Below are positions 7,989-14,564 of a stretch of DNA of 64,000 nt, in pieces. Source of the stretch: a bacterium (lineage in GTDB: Bacteria; Zhuqueibacterota; QNDG01; JAGLOF01); contig JAGLOF010000011.1 of assembly GCA_023139105.1 (NCBI GenBank), positions 1-64,000 of the forward strand, written 5' to 3'. How positions within the stretch are numbered: position 1 is the stretch's first letter; each line of letters opens with the position of its first letter. The notes under the pieces are model-generated. The model was not told the DNA's origin, did no database searches, and saw only the letters and a program-made list of their open reading frames with translations. Both the position numbers and the translations under genes were made by a program.

Positions 7989-9464
7989 TTATTTTAAAAG
8001 CAACATACGCCGGGTCAGTGTGGACGTCCCCGTTCTCAACTTATAAAAATACAGTCCTGAAGGCACAATTTCTCCCTGGTCATTCCGTCCGTCCCAGGTC
8101 ACAGCATGAATGCCTGGTGCTGCCAAGGCATCTAGCAAAGTGCGGATTTCCTGCCCCAGTACATTGTAGACGGTCAATACGGCCTGTACTGACTCCTGTC
8201 CTCCCAGCTCAAAATCGATCCGGGTCTCTGGATTGAAGGGGTTGGGATAATTGGCCATGAGCCGGTGCTGATCAGGTATAATCGGACTACTTGCATCGAC
8301 ACCTGTGGATTCCAAAGCTTTGGAGCCTATCACCAAATCGGAGAAATGAATAACATCCGCATAGATCTTGTTCATGACAGTATCAACAACCACATTGCTG
8401 ATGCCATCGCCATTGTAATCGGTTTCATTCTCAAAAAAGAAGATCCAAAGGTCATCAGCTGTCAGGCCCAGGTCATTCAATAAATTTTCTTTATATGGCA
8501 GTACCAGTTGAATGGGTTCTGTAAAGTAGTATGGACTGATCAAAGTATCATTGACATAAACGTTGAAACTAATTCCATTAAGGATCTGATCATTGTAGGA
8601 GACAGTAGAATCATTTTCAACTATGGCAGCATCAGTCAGACGGATATCAATACTCAGACCCTCAACCAGACTACCGGCCGGAAAAACAATCTCACCGCCA
8701 TTGAGTACGTTAAGGGGAAAGTCAAGTCCATTTATAATAAAAATATCATTTTCATCCACTCTTATACACGTACCTTCCAATGTCCCATCCCGATCCCGGA
8801 ATTGAATTCGAACGGTATCTTGACTGGCTGTATCCGCCTCAGTGGAGACAAGAACCCGTGTTGTGGCTGTGTACCGGCCCACAGCGGCACGGATCATACC
8901 GACACCCTTATCTGTTGCCGTAAAAAATCCATCTTCTGTGAGTGAGCCGACCTCATTCCCCCTAAGCTCCCAGACCGCTGTCGTATCGTGACCCAATCCG
9001 GAACTGTCGATTAGGCTTGCATGAAACTGTAGAGTCTCACCGATTAAAATTAATGTGTCAGCAGGAGTTATCTCTAAATGACTGAACACCGACTTTGCGG
9101 CATCTCCCTTGGCAGTATCAACAACTGACACATGACTTTTACCTGTTAAATCTCCTGCTGCAGCATAGACATATCCGTTTCCCCGTTCTGTCGCAGAAAA
9201 CAGCCCTTCTTCACTGATTGTCCCAAAACCGGTGGCATCCACACTCCATGCGAAAGTGGTATCGGTTTCGGATCCGTTTACTTCAATGATCTTTGCAGAA
9301 TACTGTAGCTCACTACCTATCTGAAACCGGGCCGATGTGGGCTCAATAACAATTTTACGTTTTCTCTTGCCTTGCCCCTGTGCTAAAACTTGAGAAAAAG
9401 CCAACACCATCAATGCAACTAGAATGAAGCTCAAACCTCTGGCTGATCGTATCTTATTCCACAT
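7989..9464 (-). CDS. Secreted Ig-domain protein with T9SS-type/FlgD-like sorting tail
   Basis: The 491-residue protein starts with a signal peptide (ending ..SQVLAQ). It has two bacterial Ig-like (Big-type) repeats of about 100 residues (IVIEPTSARFQIGSELQYSA and HLEITPADTLILIGETLQFH), then a middle domain, and a C-terminal sorting tail. The tail has the motifs YPNPFNPETRIDFEL, LTVYNVLGQEIRTLL, VTWDGRNDQGEIVPSGLYFY and the final RRMLLLK. Such tails direct type IX or related secretion and surface attachment in FCB bacteria. The middle part contains DYNGDGISNVVVD, another DxDxDG loop like those of its neighbours. It probably forms part of the same surface assembly. Confidence 0.8.
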   Translation of the reverse strand: MWNKIRSARGLSFILVALMVLAFSQVLAQGQGKRKRKIVIEPTSARFQIGSELQYSAKIIEVNGSETDTTFAWSVDATGFGTISEEGLFSATERGNGYVYAAAGDLTGKSHVSVVDTAKGDAAKSVFSHLEITPADTLILIGETLQFHASLIDSSGLGHDTTAVWELRGNEVGSLTEDGFFTATDKGVGMIRAAVGRYTATTRVLVSTEADTASQDTVRIQFRDRDGTLEGTCIRVDENDIFIINGLDFPLNVLNGGEIVFPAGSLVEGLSIDIRLTDAAIVENDSTVSYNDQILNGISFNVYVNDTLISPYYFTEPIQLVLPYKENLLNDLGLTADDLWIFFFENETDYNGDGISNVVVDTVMNKIYADVIHFSDLVIGSKALESTGVDASSPIIPDQHRLMANYPNPFNPETRIDFELGGQESVQAVLTVYNVLGQEIRTLLDALAAPGIHAVTWDGRNDQGEIVPSGLYFYKLRTGTSTLTRRMLLLK

Positions 9465-9499
9465 AGCCTTGCTCCCTACTTAATGTAAAATAAAAATAC

Positions 9500-9522
9500 G
9501 CCGGGGTGAATTTCACCCCGGC
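9500..9522 (-). terminator. Strong hairpin with T-rich tail between first and second gene of the cluster
   Basis: GCCGGGGTGAA (9500-9510) and TTCACCCCGGC (9512-9522) are perfect 11-bp complements. On the minus strand the hairpin is followed by GTATTTTTATTTTAC, so it fits a rho-independent terminator acting after the 9546-10046 gene. It would make the promoter-proximal gene more highly expressed, with read-through to the rest. Confidence 0.75.
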
Positions 9523-9545
9523 TGAAAAACTAAGATCTTAAAACA

Positions 9546-10046
9546 TTACCGTCCGCGCCTGCCGCCCATGGCTTTACTCATGGAGCTGCCGGTTCTTTCC
9601 AGAGAGGTACCCCTGCCCGCACCACCACCTCGGCCAAATCCACCCTGACCAGCTGCAAATCCACTCCCGCGAGAACCGCGCATCATTTTACGACCGCTGC
9701 CATCCTGGGGACGTACATAGTCAGGATCTTTACCATTGGGAATGCCATCACCATCAAAATCCTGAACATTGTCATTGATGCCGTCACCATCAATATCCAC
9801 AAAACCCTGTCCCCGGCCCGATCCATTGCGGACATAGTCAGGATCCTGACCGTTGGGAATGCCGTCGCCGTCTGCATCGGGTGCGTTGTCATTGAATCCG
9901 TCACCATTGGCATCTACAAATGTGATACCACGTCTGCCTTCACCCGTGCCTGTTGAGTCACATGTTTGAGCTTGTACAGATTGGCCCAGTACCAGAACGG
10001 CCAATGTTGCCAGGGCCGTAAGCAGAAGTTTGTTGTTGCGTTTCAT
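9546..10046 (-). CDS. Exported DxDxDG repeat protein with Gly/Arg-rich tail
   Basis: The 166-residue protein has a signal peptide (LLLTALATLAVLVLGQSVQAQ). It has two tandem units of the form VDANGDGFNDNAPDADGDGI followed by PNGQDPDYVR, like thrombospondin type 3 calcium loops, then a disordered Gly/Arg-rich tail (GRGGGAGRG.., GGRRGR). AAGGAG lies seven bases upstream of the ATG. This is the first gene after a good sigma-54 promoter and is followed by a strong hairpin, so it is likely the most abundant product of the cluster. The repeat loops match those of the 7213-7884 protein. I infer a small secreted Ca-binding surface component; no enzyme motif is present. Confidence 0.75.
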   Translation of the reverse strand: MKRNNKLLLTALATLAVLVLGQSVQAQTCDSTGTGEGRRGITFVDANGDGFNDNAPDADGDGIPNGQDPDYVRNGSGRGQGFVDIDGDGINDNVQDFDGDGIPNGKDPDYVRPQDGSGRKMMRGSRGSGFAAGQGGFGRGGGAGRGTSLERTGSSMSKAMGGRRGR

Positions 10047-10102
10047 AGCTTTCTCCTTTTAACTCGTTTTGAATAGTTTCATTTGTTTTCTACACTGGTC
10101 TT

Positions 10103-10119
10103 ATGCAACTGCTATGCCA
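10103..10119 (-). promoter_or_regulatory. Sigma-54 (-24/-12) promoter of the DxDxDG/two-component cluster
   Basis: On the minus strand the sequence is TGGCATAGCAGTTGCA, matching the sigma-54 consensus TGGCAC-N5-TTGCA with the invariant GG and GC exactly ten bases apart. The -12 element lies 58 bases before the ATG at 10046. Paired TCGAC-N6-GTCGA dyads lie about 84 and 106 bases upstream, where an NtrC-type activator would bind. Confidence 0.72.
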
Positions 10120-10192
10120 CATTTTATTAATGGCCTTTAATTCTATATTTTCAATAACTTAGCGAAATCAAACTTTTTTAATGAAAACTTGG

Positions 10193-10235
10193 TTTCGACG
10201 ATATCGTCGCGACATATCGACTCTTAAGTCGATAT
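10193..10235. promoter_or_regulatory. Paired dyads TCGAC-N6-GTCGA, probable enhancer site for an NtrC-type activator
   Basis: The first dyad is the perfect palindrome CGACGATATCGTCG (10196-10209). The second is ATATCGACT-CTTA-AGTCGATAT (10214-10235). Their centres are 22 bp apart, two helical turns, as is usual for activator dimers. The second dyad is followed by T7 on the plus strand and could form a terminator-like hairpin, but no plus-strand gene ends here. Similar pairs occur at 18063-18100 and 23003-23039. Confidence 0.6.
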
Positions 10236-10241
10236 TTTTTT

Positions 10242-10765
10242 AACTGAACAGAAAATTATTTAACAAGTGATAGCTAAACACTTCATACTATTAATTAATT
10301 TCTCATTCCCTCCTTAAAAAGAGGCTCTTCTGGCACCTGTGTGGAATTAGCCCTAAAGATTAGGCATATTGCAGCATGAATGATAAAGAATTATACAGAC
10401 AGATATTAAGTGTCGTGTTAGTAGATTGGAGGGTGATGCGGAACATCACAAACGAAGCATGGGTCCCACCCTCTGAGGCTGTATGAAAGAGAAGCATTCT
10501 AAGCGTAACAAATGCCCCCCAGTGAATGGAAAGCTGGTATTTCAATTCAATGTTGCAAGAACAAAAATTCAGCAACTAACAAAACGAACAAGACGAACAA
10601 CAAAAAACATAATTACAAAACAAAAATACTTTACTTAGCATTAATACAAAAATATCATATACTATTGACTTTTTACATCTTATTTGTAAAAATCTCTATA
10701 TCTTTTTCTCTTCCGGGTTTTGCAGTTAAATCATTATTCGTTAATTGATATTCGATTTTTTTTGA
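10242..10765. other. Long AT-rich gap without a supported gene
   Basis: The two ORFs in the track here (10360-10575 and 10512-10748) have no signal peptide, no family match that I know, and strongly AT-driven composition at 10560-10690. A plus-strand sequence TGGCACCTGTGTGGAA at 10331 resembles a sigma-54 promoter with an imperfect -12 element. The inverted segments GAGGGTG (near 10433) and CACCCTC (near 10475) could pair. I see nothing else. Confidence 0.5.
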
Positions 10766-11044
10766 CTGATAGTTCCACATATTATAGTCGAGACAAAAAA
10801 TCTTTCTAAAATTATATTGGTTAGAGCAAAAACAGGAGTTATCTTTCCTCATGACAAGCTAATTCATGTTGCATTCGTACTGGCTGGTTCTTCGGGAAAA
10901 CGGGGACGTAGTCTGCATTTAAGAGATTTGGCTGCTATTGCCCAGATCACTCATAAACCTGAGTTTGATAAAAAATGGATGAGTGCCCGAAATGAAGAGG
11001 AATTAAAGAATATCATTCTATTAGCTGAAAGGACTAGGGGTTAA
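10766..11044 (+). pseudogene. PTS EIIA-like domain remnant, 5'-truncated
   Basis: Reading from just after a stop at 10763, the frame gives VPHIIVETKNLSKIILVRAK, then HVAFVLAGSSGKRGRSLHLR, DLAAIAQITHKPEFDKKW and NEEELKNIILLAERTRG. This is the C-terminal half of the EIIA (mannitol/fructose-type, PTS_EIIA_2) domain that is often fused to ion transporters: P-H at the active-site region, H-x-x-F-V-L, L-H-L-R-x-L-A-A-I-A-Q. The N-terminal half is absent and no ATG is available (the track uses TTG at 10817), so it is most likely a gene remnant. It ends three bases before abgT, so it may still be translated with it. Confidence 0.65.
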
Positions 11045-11047
11045 AAT

Positions 11048-12805
11048 ATGGTTGTAAAAAAAGCAAGTCGCTTTAATATGGAAAGTTTTTTAGTTTGGAT
11101 TGAAAAAACCGGCAACAAGCTTCCGCATCCTTTCTGGATTTTTATCTATCTGGGCGGTTTCGTGCTGCTTCTTTCGCTGGTATTTGGACTCCTGGGCGTT
11201 TCCGTTTCCCATCCTGTAAGCCAGGAAACCATTACAGCACAGAACCTATTGTCACAGCATGGTTTACAGAGATTTGTTCTGGAGATGGTCACTAACTTTG
11301 CTCATTTTGCGCCATTGGGTCTGGTTCTGGTGATGCTGATGGGGGTTTCCCTGTCAGTTCATTCAGGTTTTATGGAAATGGTTCTGGTTAGAATGATTAG
11401 AGTCCCTGAATTTCTGACGCTGCCTGTCATTGTTCTCGCGGGAATCATGGGAAATTTGGGCTCTGACGCGGGAATAGTTGTTGTTCCACCTCTAGCTGCA
11501 GTGGCTTTCAAGAAAATGGGTAAGAATCCTTTGGCCGGACTAATTCTTGCTTATGCAGCATGCACCGCCGGGTTTTCCGCCACTTTGATCCCCAGGGGCA
11601 CAGATGTACTTCTGGCCGGCTTCACCAACTCTGCCCTGGAAGATCCCAATCTCCATGTGGGCGCTTCTGCAAATCTCTATTTTATGATTGCTTCTGTTTT
11701 CCTTATTGTCTTGGTAATGACCTGGGTCGCCAAACGATATACACTGCCGGCACTTCAAGACTTCGAGGCTGTTTCCCCCGACTCTAATACAAAGATGAAT
11801 AAAACAGAAAAAAAAGGATTCAAGTGGGCTCTAATCGCATTGGGCATCTATACAATTTTTGCGCTTTTGACAGTGCTTCCGGAAGATGGGCTGTTGCGCT
11901 ACAATGTGGAAAAAATCCAGACGATAGCCTTTAAAGAGAATCCGAAAGCAGAGAGAACGGACAGGGCTATTGGGAAAACGGCTATTATTTCAGACGGTGA
12001 AAAAAAACGAATTGCAATTGTTTATAATGATCAGAAACTCTTTTTAGATGACGTTTCAGTAGACCGAGTGGTGGAGGATGCCAGTGTCCGTATCCATTTC
12101 TTAGAGGGATGTTCAACTCTAGACAGGCAGAGTATTACCCATATAGAAATCATGCCTGATGTGATGCGCGGCCCCTTTTTCAGGGGTTTGGTGGTAATTC
12201 TCTTCTTTTTCTTTGCTGTTCCCGGTATAGTCTATGGTAAGTTTGTAGGCAAAATCCAAAAATTGGCCGATATTCCGGGCATGATGGTGACAAGTGTAAA
12301 GGGCGTTGCTGGTCTAATTGTTCTGGTACTTGTTATGTCTCAGTTTGTGGCGTTTTTCCAATGGTCTAATCTTGACAGGATCATAGCTATCTATGGAGCC
12401 AATCTTCTGAATGCTCTTCAGTTTCAGGGGCCTCCGCTGCTGGTCGTGACAATTATAATGGTTATGATATTGAATCTATTTCTGGGTTCCAGTTCAGCCA
12501 AATGGGCCATGCTGGCGCCCATAATTGTACCGATGTTTTTATATTTGAATCCTTCGATTTCTCCGGCTGTTTCCCAACTTGTCTATAGAATTGGAGACTC
12601 AACTACCAATGGCATCTCGCCACTATATCCATATTTCCCCCTGGCCCTCGGCTGGGTAAGGGAATACAAAAAGGACGCCGGTATTGGAACATTAATCCGG
12701 CTTCTATTACCCTATGCAATTTTCACTGGAATCGCCTGGATTGCTTTACTGCTTATATGGTATTTTTTAGGCATTCCTGTTGGCCCTGGTGAGGCAATAA
12801 TATAA
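11048..12805 (+). CDS. AbgT-family transporter (p-aminobenzoyl-glutamate type) with extra domain
   Basis: This inner-membrane secondary transporter belongs to the AbgT/YdaH/MtrF family, whose members take up p-aminobenzoyl-glutamate or export sulfonamides. Family signatures are visible: an N-terminal W-I-E-K-x-G-N-K-L-P-H-P motif, LAGIMGNLGSDAGIVVVPPLAA, ILAYAACTAGFSATL near the substrate site, and GSSSAKWAMLAPIIVPM followed by YRIGDSTTNGISPLYPYFPLAL. At 585 residues it is about 75 longer than usual. The extra part (about 280-370) is a soluble, charged insertion with strands such as KKRIAIVYNDQKLFLDDV. The start follows AGGGG. The EIIA remnant lies three bases upstream. The substrate here is unknown. 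Confidence 0.9.
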   Translation: MVVKKASRFNMESFLVWIEKTGNKLPHPFWIFIYLGGFVLLLSLVFGLLGVSVSHPVSQETITAQNLLSQHGLQRFVLEMVTNFAHFAPLGLVLVMLMGVSLSVHSGFMEMVLVRMIRVPEFLTLPVIVLAGIMGNLGSDAGIVVVPPLAAVAFKKMGKNPLAGLILAYAACTAGFSATLIPRGTDVLLAGFTNSALEDPNLHVGASANLYFMIASVFLIVLVMTWVAKRYTLPALQDFEAVSPDSNTKMNKTEKKGFKWALIALGIYTIFALLTVLPEDGLLRYNVEKIQTIAFKENPKAERTDRAIGKTAIISDGEKKRIAIVYNDQKLFLDDVSVDRVVEDASVRIHFLEGCSTLDRQSITHIEIMPDVMRGPFFRGLVVILFFFFAVPGIVYGKFVGKIQKLADIPGMMVTSVKGVAGLIVLVLVMSQFVAFFQWSNLDRIIAIYGANLLNALQFQGPPLLVVTIIMVMILNLFLGSSSAKWAMLAPIIVPMFLYLNPSISPAVSQLVYRIGDSTTNGISPLYPYFPLALGWVREYKKDAGIGTLIRLLLPYAIFTGIAWIALLLIWYFLGIPVGPGEAII

Positions 12806-12813
12806 AAAAAGAT

Positions 12814-12847
12814 CCGGGTGTTGCAGAATATATTTTGCAACGCCCGG
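12814..12847. terminator. Rho-independent terminator between abgT and convergent scraps
   Basis: CCGGGTGTTGCA and TGCAACGCCCGG pair over 12 bp (one G-T) with a 10-base loop. The minus strand has T7 immediately after the stem, so it works best for minus-strand transcription from the former NapH-like gene. It may also stop abgT transcription. Confidence 0.65.
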
Positions 12848-12853
12848 TGTTAG

Positions 12854-13136
12854 TCATTCAAGACAATCCTTAACGTAATTCAGCCTGCACTCACCACAGG
12901 CATTTATCCAAGACAGGTTTCTCCCCCTTTTTCGATATTTTCAAAGCATCCATGCCGCATTTACTGGCACAGATACCACAATCGGCACATTTTTCTCCGG
13001 GGAGTATTTTGAACAAACCCACTCTGGAAACAACATTCAATAATGCACCGGACATACATATTTACAAAATGGACGAAAGACAAACAGACTGCTGATGAGG
13101 ATAACGATTAAAAAGCCCAAAGCAAAAGGTGGCCCC
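12854..13136 (-). pseudogene. NapH-like 4Fe-4S protein remnant, diverged duplicate of the 19582-20346 gene
   Basis: The nucleotide sequence closely parallels the 3' half of the gene at 19582-20346. Shared blocks encode GPPFAFG, ALLNVVSRVGLFKI, GEKCADCGICASKCGMDALK and KDCLE. It has an internal deletion of several bases in the region encoding FCKYVCPVG and one of about a dozen bases before the last cysteine cluster, so the frame is broken. The match stops abruptly at 13136, where a different gene scrap is joined. This shows that the electron-transfer operon, or a paralogue, once had another copy here. Confidence 0.8.
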
Positions 13137-13138
13137 TG

Positions 13139-13254
13139 ACGTTGAATTCATTGACCAACTGTCTCACTATTCTTCCTGTCGCATTGTAGACAGTTATTTC
13201 TACATGACCTGATTTTGCCAAACCGTAGGCCATCACTGTGCTGGATTAAAGGGG
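13139..13254 (-). pseudogene. Fragment of a secretion (sorting) tail from a lost T9SS-type protein
   Basis: The minus strand reads PFNP, then after a one-base gap STVMAYGLAKSGHVEITVYN and ATGRIVRQLVNEFNVRG. That is the first half of the same FlgD-like sorting tail carried by three intact proteins in this window. It is cut at its 5' side by the MITE-like element and joined at its 3' side to the NapH-like remnant through a short GGGGCC stretch. It is a recombination scrap. Confidence 0.7.
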
Positions 13255-13260
13255 AGCGCT

Positions 13261-13424
13261 AACAGTCTGTCGGGCTTAAGGCTATTAGGCATGTTTTTAG
13301 AGATTTTTTTCCTATTCAAGGCGCGATTGAGGCGCATAAAGGGGAGTATGTAACGATTAAGCAACGCTGAATAGGGGAAAAAGATCAAAAACAGGACAAT
13401 ATTGTTTAAGTCCGACAGACTGCT
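13261..13424. mobile_element. Long-hairpin MITE-like element, about 164 bp
   Basis: The terminal inverted repeats CAGTCTGTCGGGCTTAA and TTAAGTCCGACAGACTG are near perfect. Complementarity continues inwards (GTTTTTAGAGATTTTTTT against AAAAAGATCAAAAAC, then CCTATTCA against TGAATAGG), so the whole element folds on itself. No ORF is present. The right end reaches the TAG stop codon of the LuxR-type gene at 13423-13425. Confidence 0.75.
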
Positions 13425-14517
13425 AAGGCTGAACCGCCCGATGAGCTTCGTTCTGTTGATTTAATACCAGGTTTAACAGTTCCATCCTGTTTTTCAAACC
13501 CAATTTTTTATACAAATTGTATATATGATTTTTCACTGTATGGGGTGCAATATAAAGCAGTTCTGCAATTTCACGATTGTTTTTACCTTCAAGCAACAGT
13601 TCCATAATTTCCTGCTGACGTGTTGATACACCATTATTCTTACAGAAACTGTCAATAGCATTAATATTTAGGCTCATGCCATTGTTGGCTGCTGAAGATT
13701 TTATAAACCCGGGTATCCAAATAAAAAGATAGGCATTAAATGCCAGAGGTATGACAGCATCTCCCAGCTGTTGGGGCAGGCCGGGAATAAATGTGCTGCT
13801 GACCCAAAAAACCAAACCCGCACCATAAAACAAAGTCATCTTCCCCACTTGCCGCAATCTTGCAGAAGCGACGTGCTTCAACCCTTGAATGGTGAATATA
13901 ACCATCACAATCAGCATAGCCACCAGGTTGGAAAGTATGAGAAAATAACTGAGCATGGCAGCCCATACATGGCCCGCGTCTTTGTAAAAGAGCAGATGAA
14001 TCGTATAGAAAACGCAAAAAAGAACAGGACTGATTTTAAAGACCCATTGCAGCCATGGTGGCGCTTTTCTGTCAGCAGCCGCCCATAGCCATCGAAACGC
14101 CGTGTACAGAAAAAGGAGAAATACCAGAGCGGTCACGGGGCTGAGGAAATTCATGAATCTGGATTGTTTAAATGCCATCAAATCCGGAAAAAATGAGATA
14201 TGCACATACCCAGATAATGAATCAAGCAGAATCAGTAGATTATACATAACAACAGGCAGCAGCAAAGCCTTTAATGCTATGGACTCCCTACGACTGCATT
14301 GAAGTGTATACGCAAAGAGGCCGGCACCCATAATTACTGTCAGAATATTTAGCCAGAGATGGACATGCTGCATAGTAAAATTAACCATTTTATTGCTGTA
14401 AGATTGTTCAAGGTAATGCAACGCGCTTCTTTTTGCAACTGTAAATTTGAACCATAATGAGACGCTTTTCTCAACAACTACTTCATATGTGCCCACGTAT
14501 ATTATGCCATCTTGCAC
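13423..14517 (-). CDS. Membrane-bound LuxR-type transcription regulator (multi-TM sensor plus HTH)
   Basis: About seven hydrophobic helices between residues 50 and 290 form a membrane sensor. They are followed by a LuxR-type helix-turn-helix (STRQQEIMELLLEGKNNREI, then AELLYIAPHTVKNHIYNLYKKLGLKNR) at about 300-350, so DNA binding would occur at the membrane. It is divergent from the ankyrin/PQQ gene pair with only 47 bases between the annotated ends, and probably controls that pair. The start is uncertain. The first 43 residues lack membrane character, and MVNFTMQHVHLWLNIL (14388) is an alternative start placed just before the first helix. The stop codon abuts the MITE end, which may have altered the last residues. 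Confidence 0.8.
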   Translation of the reverse strand: MQDGIIYVGTYEVVVEKSVSLWFKFTVAKRSALHYLEQSYSNKMVNFTMQHVHLWLNILTVIMGAGLFAYTLQCSRRESIALKALLLPVVMYNLLILLDSLSGYVHISFFPDLMAFKQSRFMNFLSPVTALVFLLFLYTAFRWLWAAADRKAPPWLQWVFKISPVLFCVFYTIHLLFYKDAGHVWAAMLSYFLILSNLVAMLIVMVIFTIQGLKHVASARLRQVGKMTLFYGAGLVFWVSSTFIPGLPQQLGDAVIPLAFNAYLFIWIPGFIKSSAANNGMSLNINAIDSFCKNNGVSTRQQEIMELLLEGKNNREIAELLYIAPHTVKNHIYNLYKKLGLKNRMELLNLVLNQQNEAHRAVQP

Positions 14518-14538
14518 ACATCACATGTACTCATTTTG

Positions 14539-14544
14539 TATAAT
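14539..14544 (+). promoter_or_regulatory. Possible -10 element (TATAAT) of the ankyrin/PQQ operon
   Basis: TATAAT lies 20 bases before the ATG at 14565. The best -35 candidate (TTGCAC, 14512-14517) is 21 bases away, which is longer than ideal. The divergent LuxR-type regulator may compensate for the poor spacing. Confidence 0.3.
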
Positions 14545-14564
14545 AATTACAGGAGAAAAAGCCA

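Noticed and set aside
10214-10241. Second TCGAC dyad followed by T7 as a plus-strand terminator
   Set aside because: No plus-strand gene ends nearby, and the same dyad pair recurs upstream of another promoter, so a binding site is more likely.
10360-10748. Two ORFs (71 and 78 residues) in the AT-rich gap
   Set aside because: Overlapping, low-complexity, no ribosome site, signal peptide or recognisable family.
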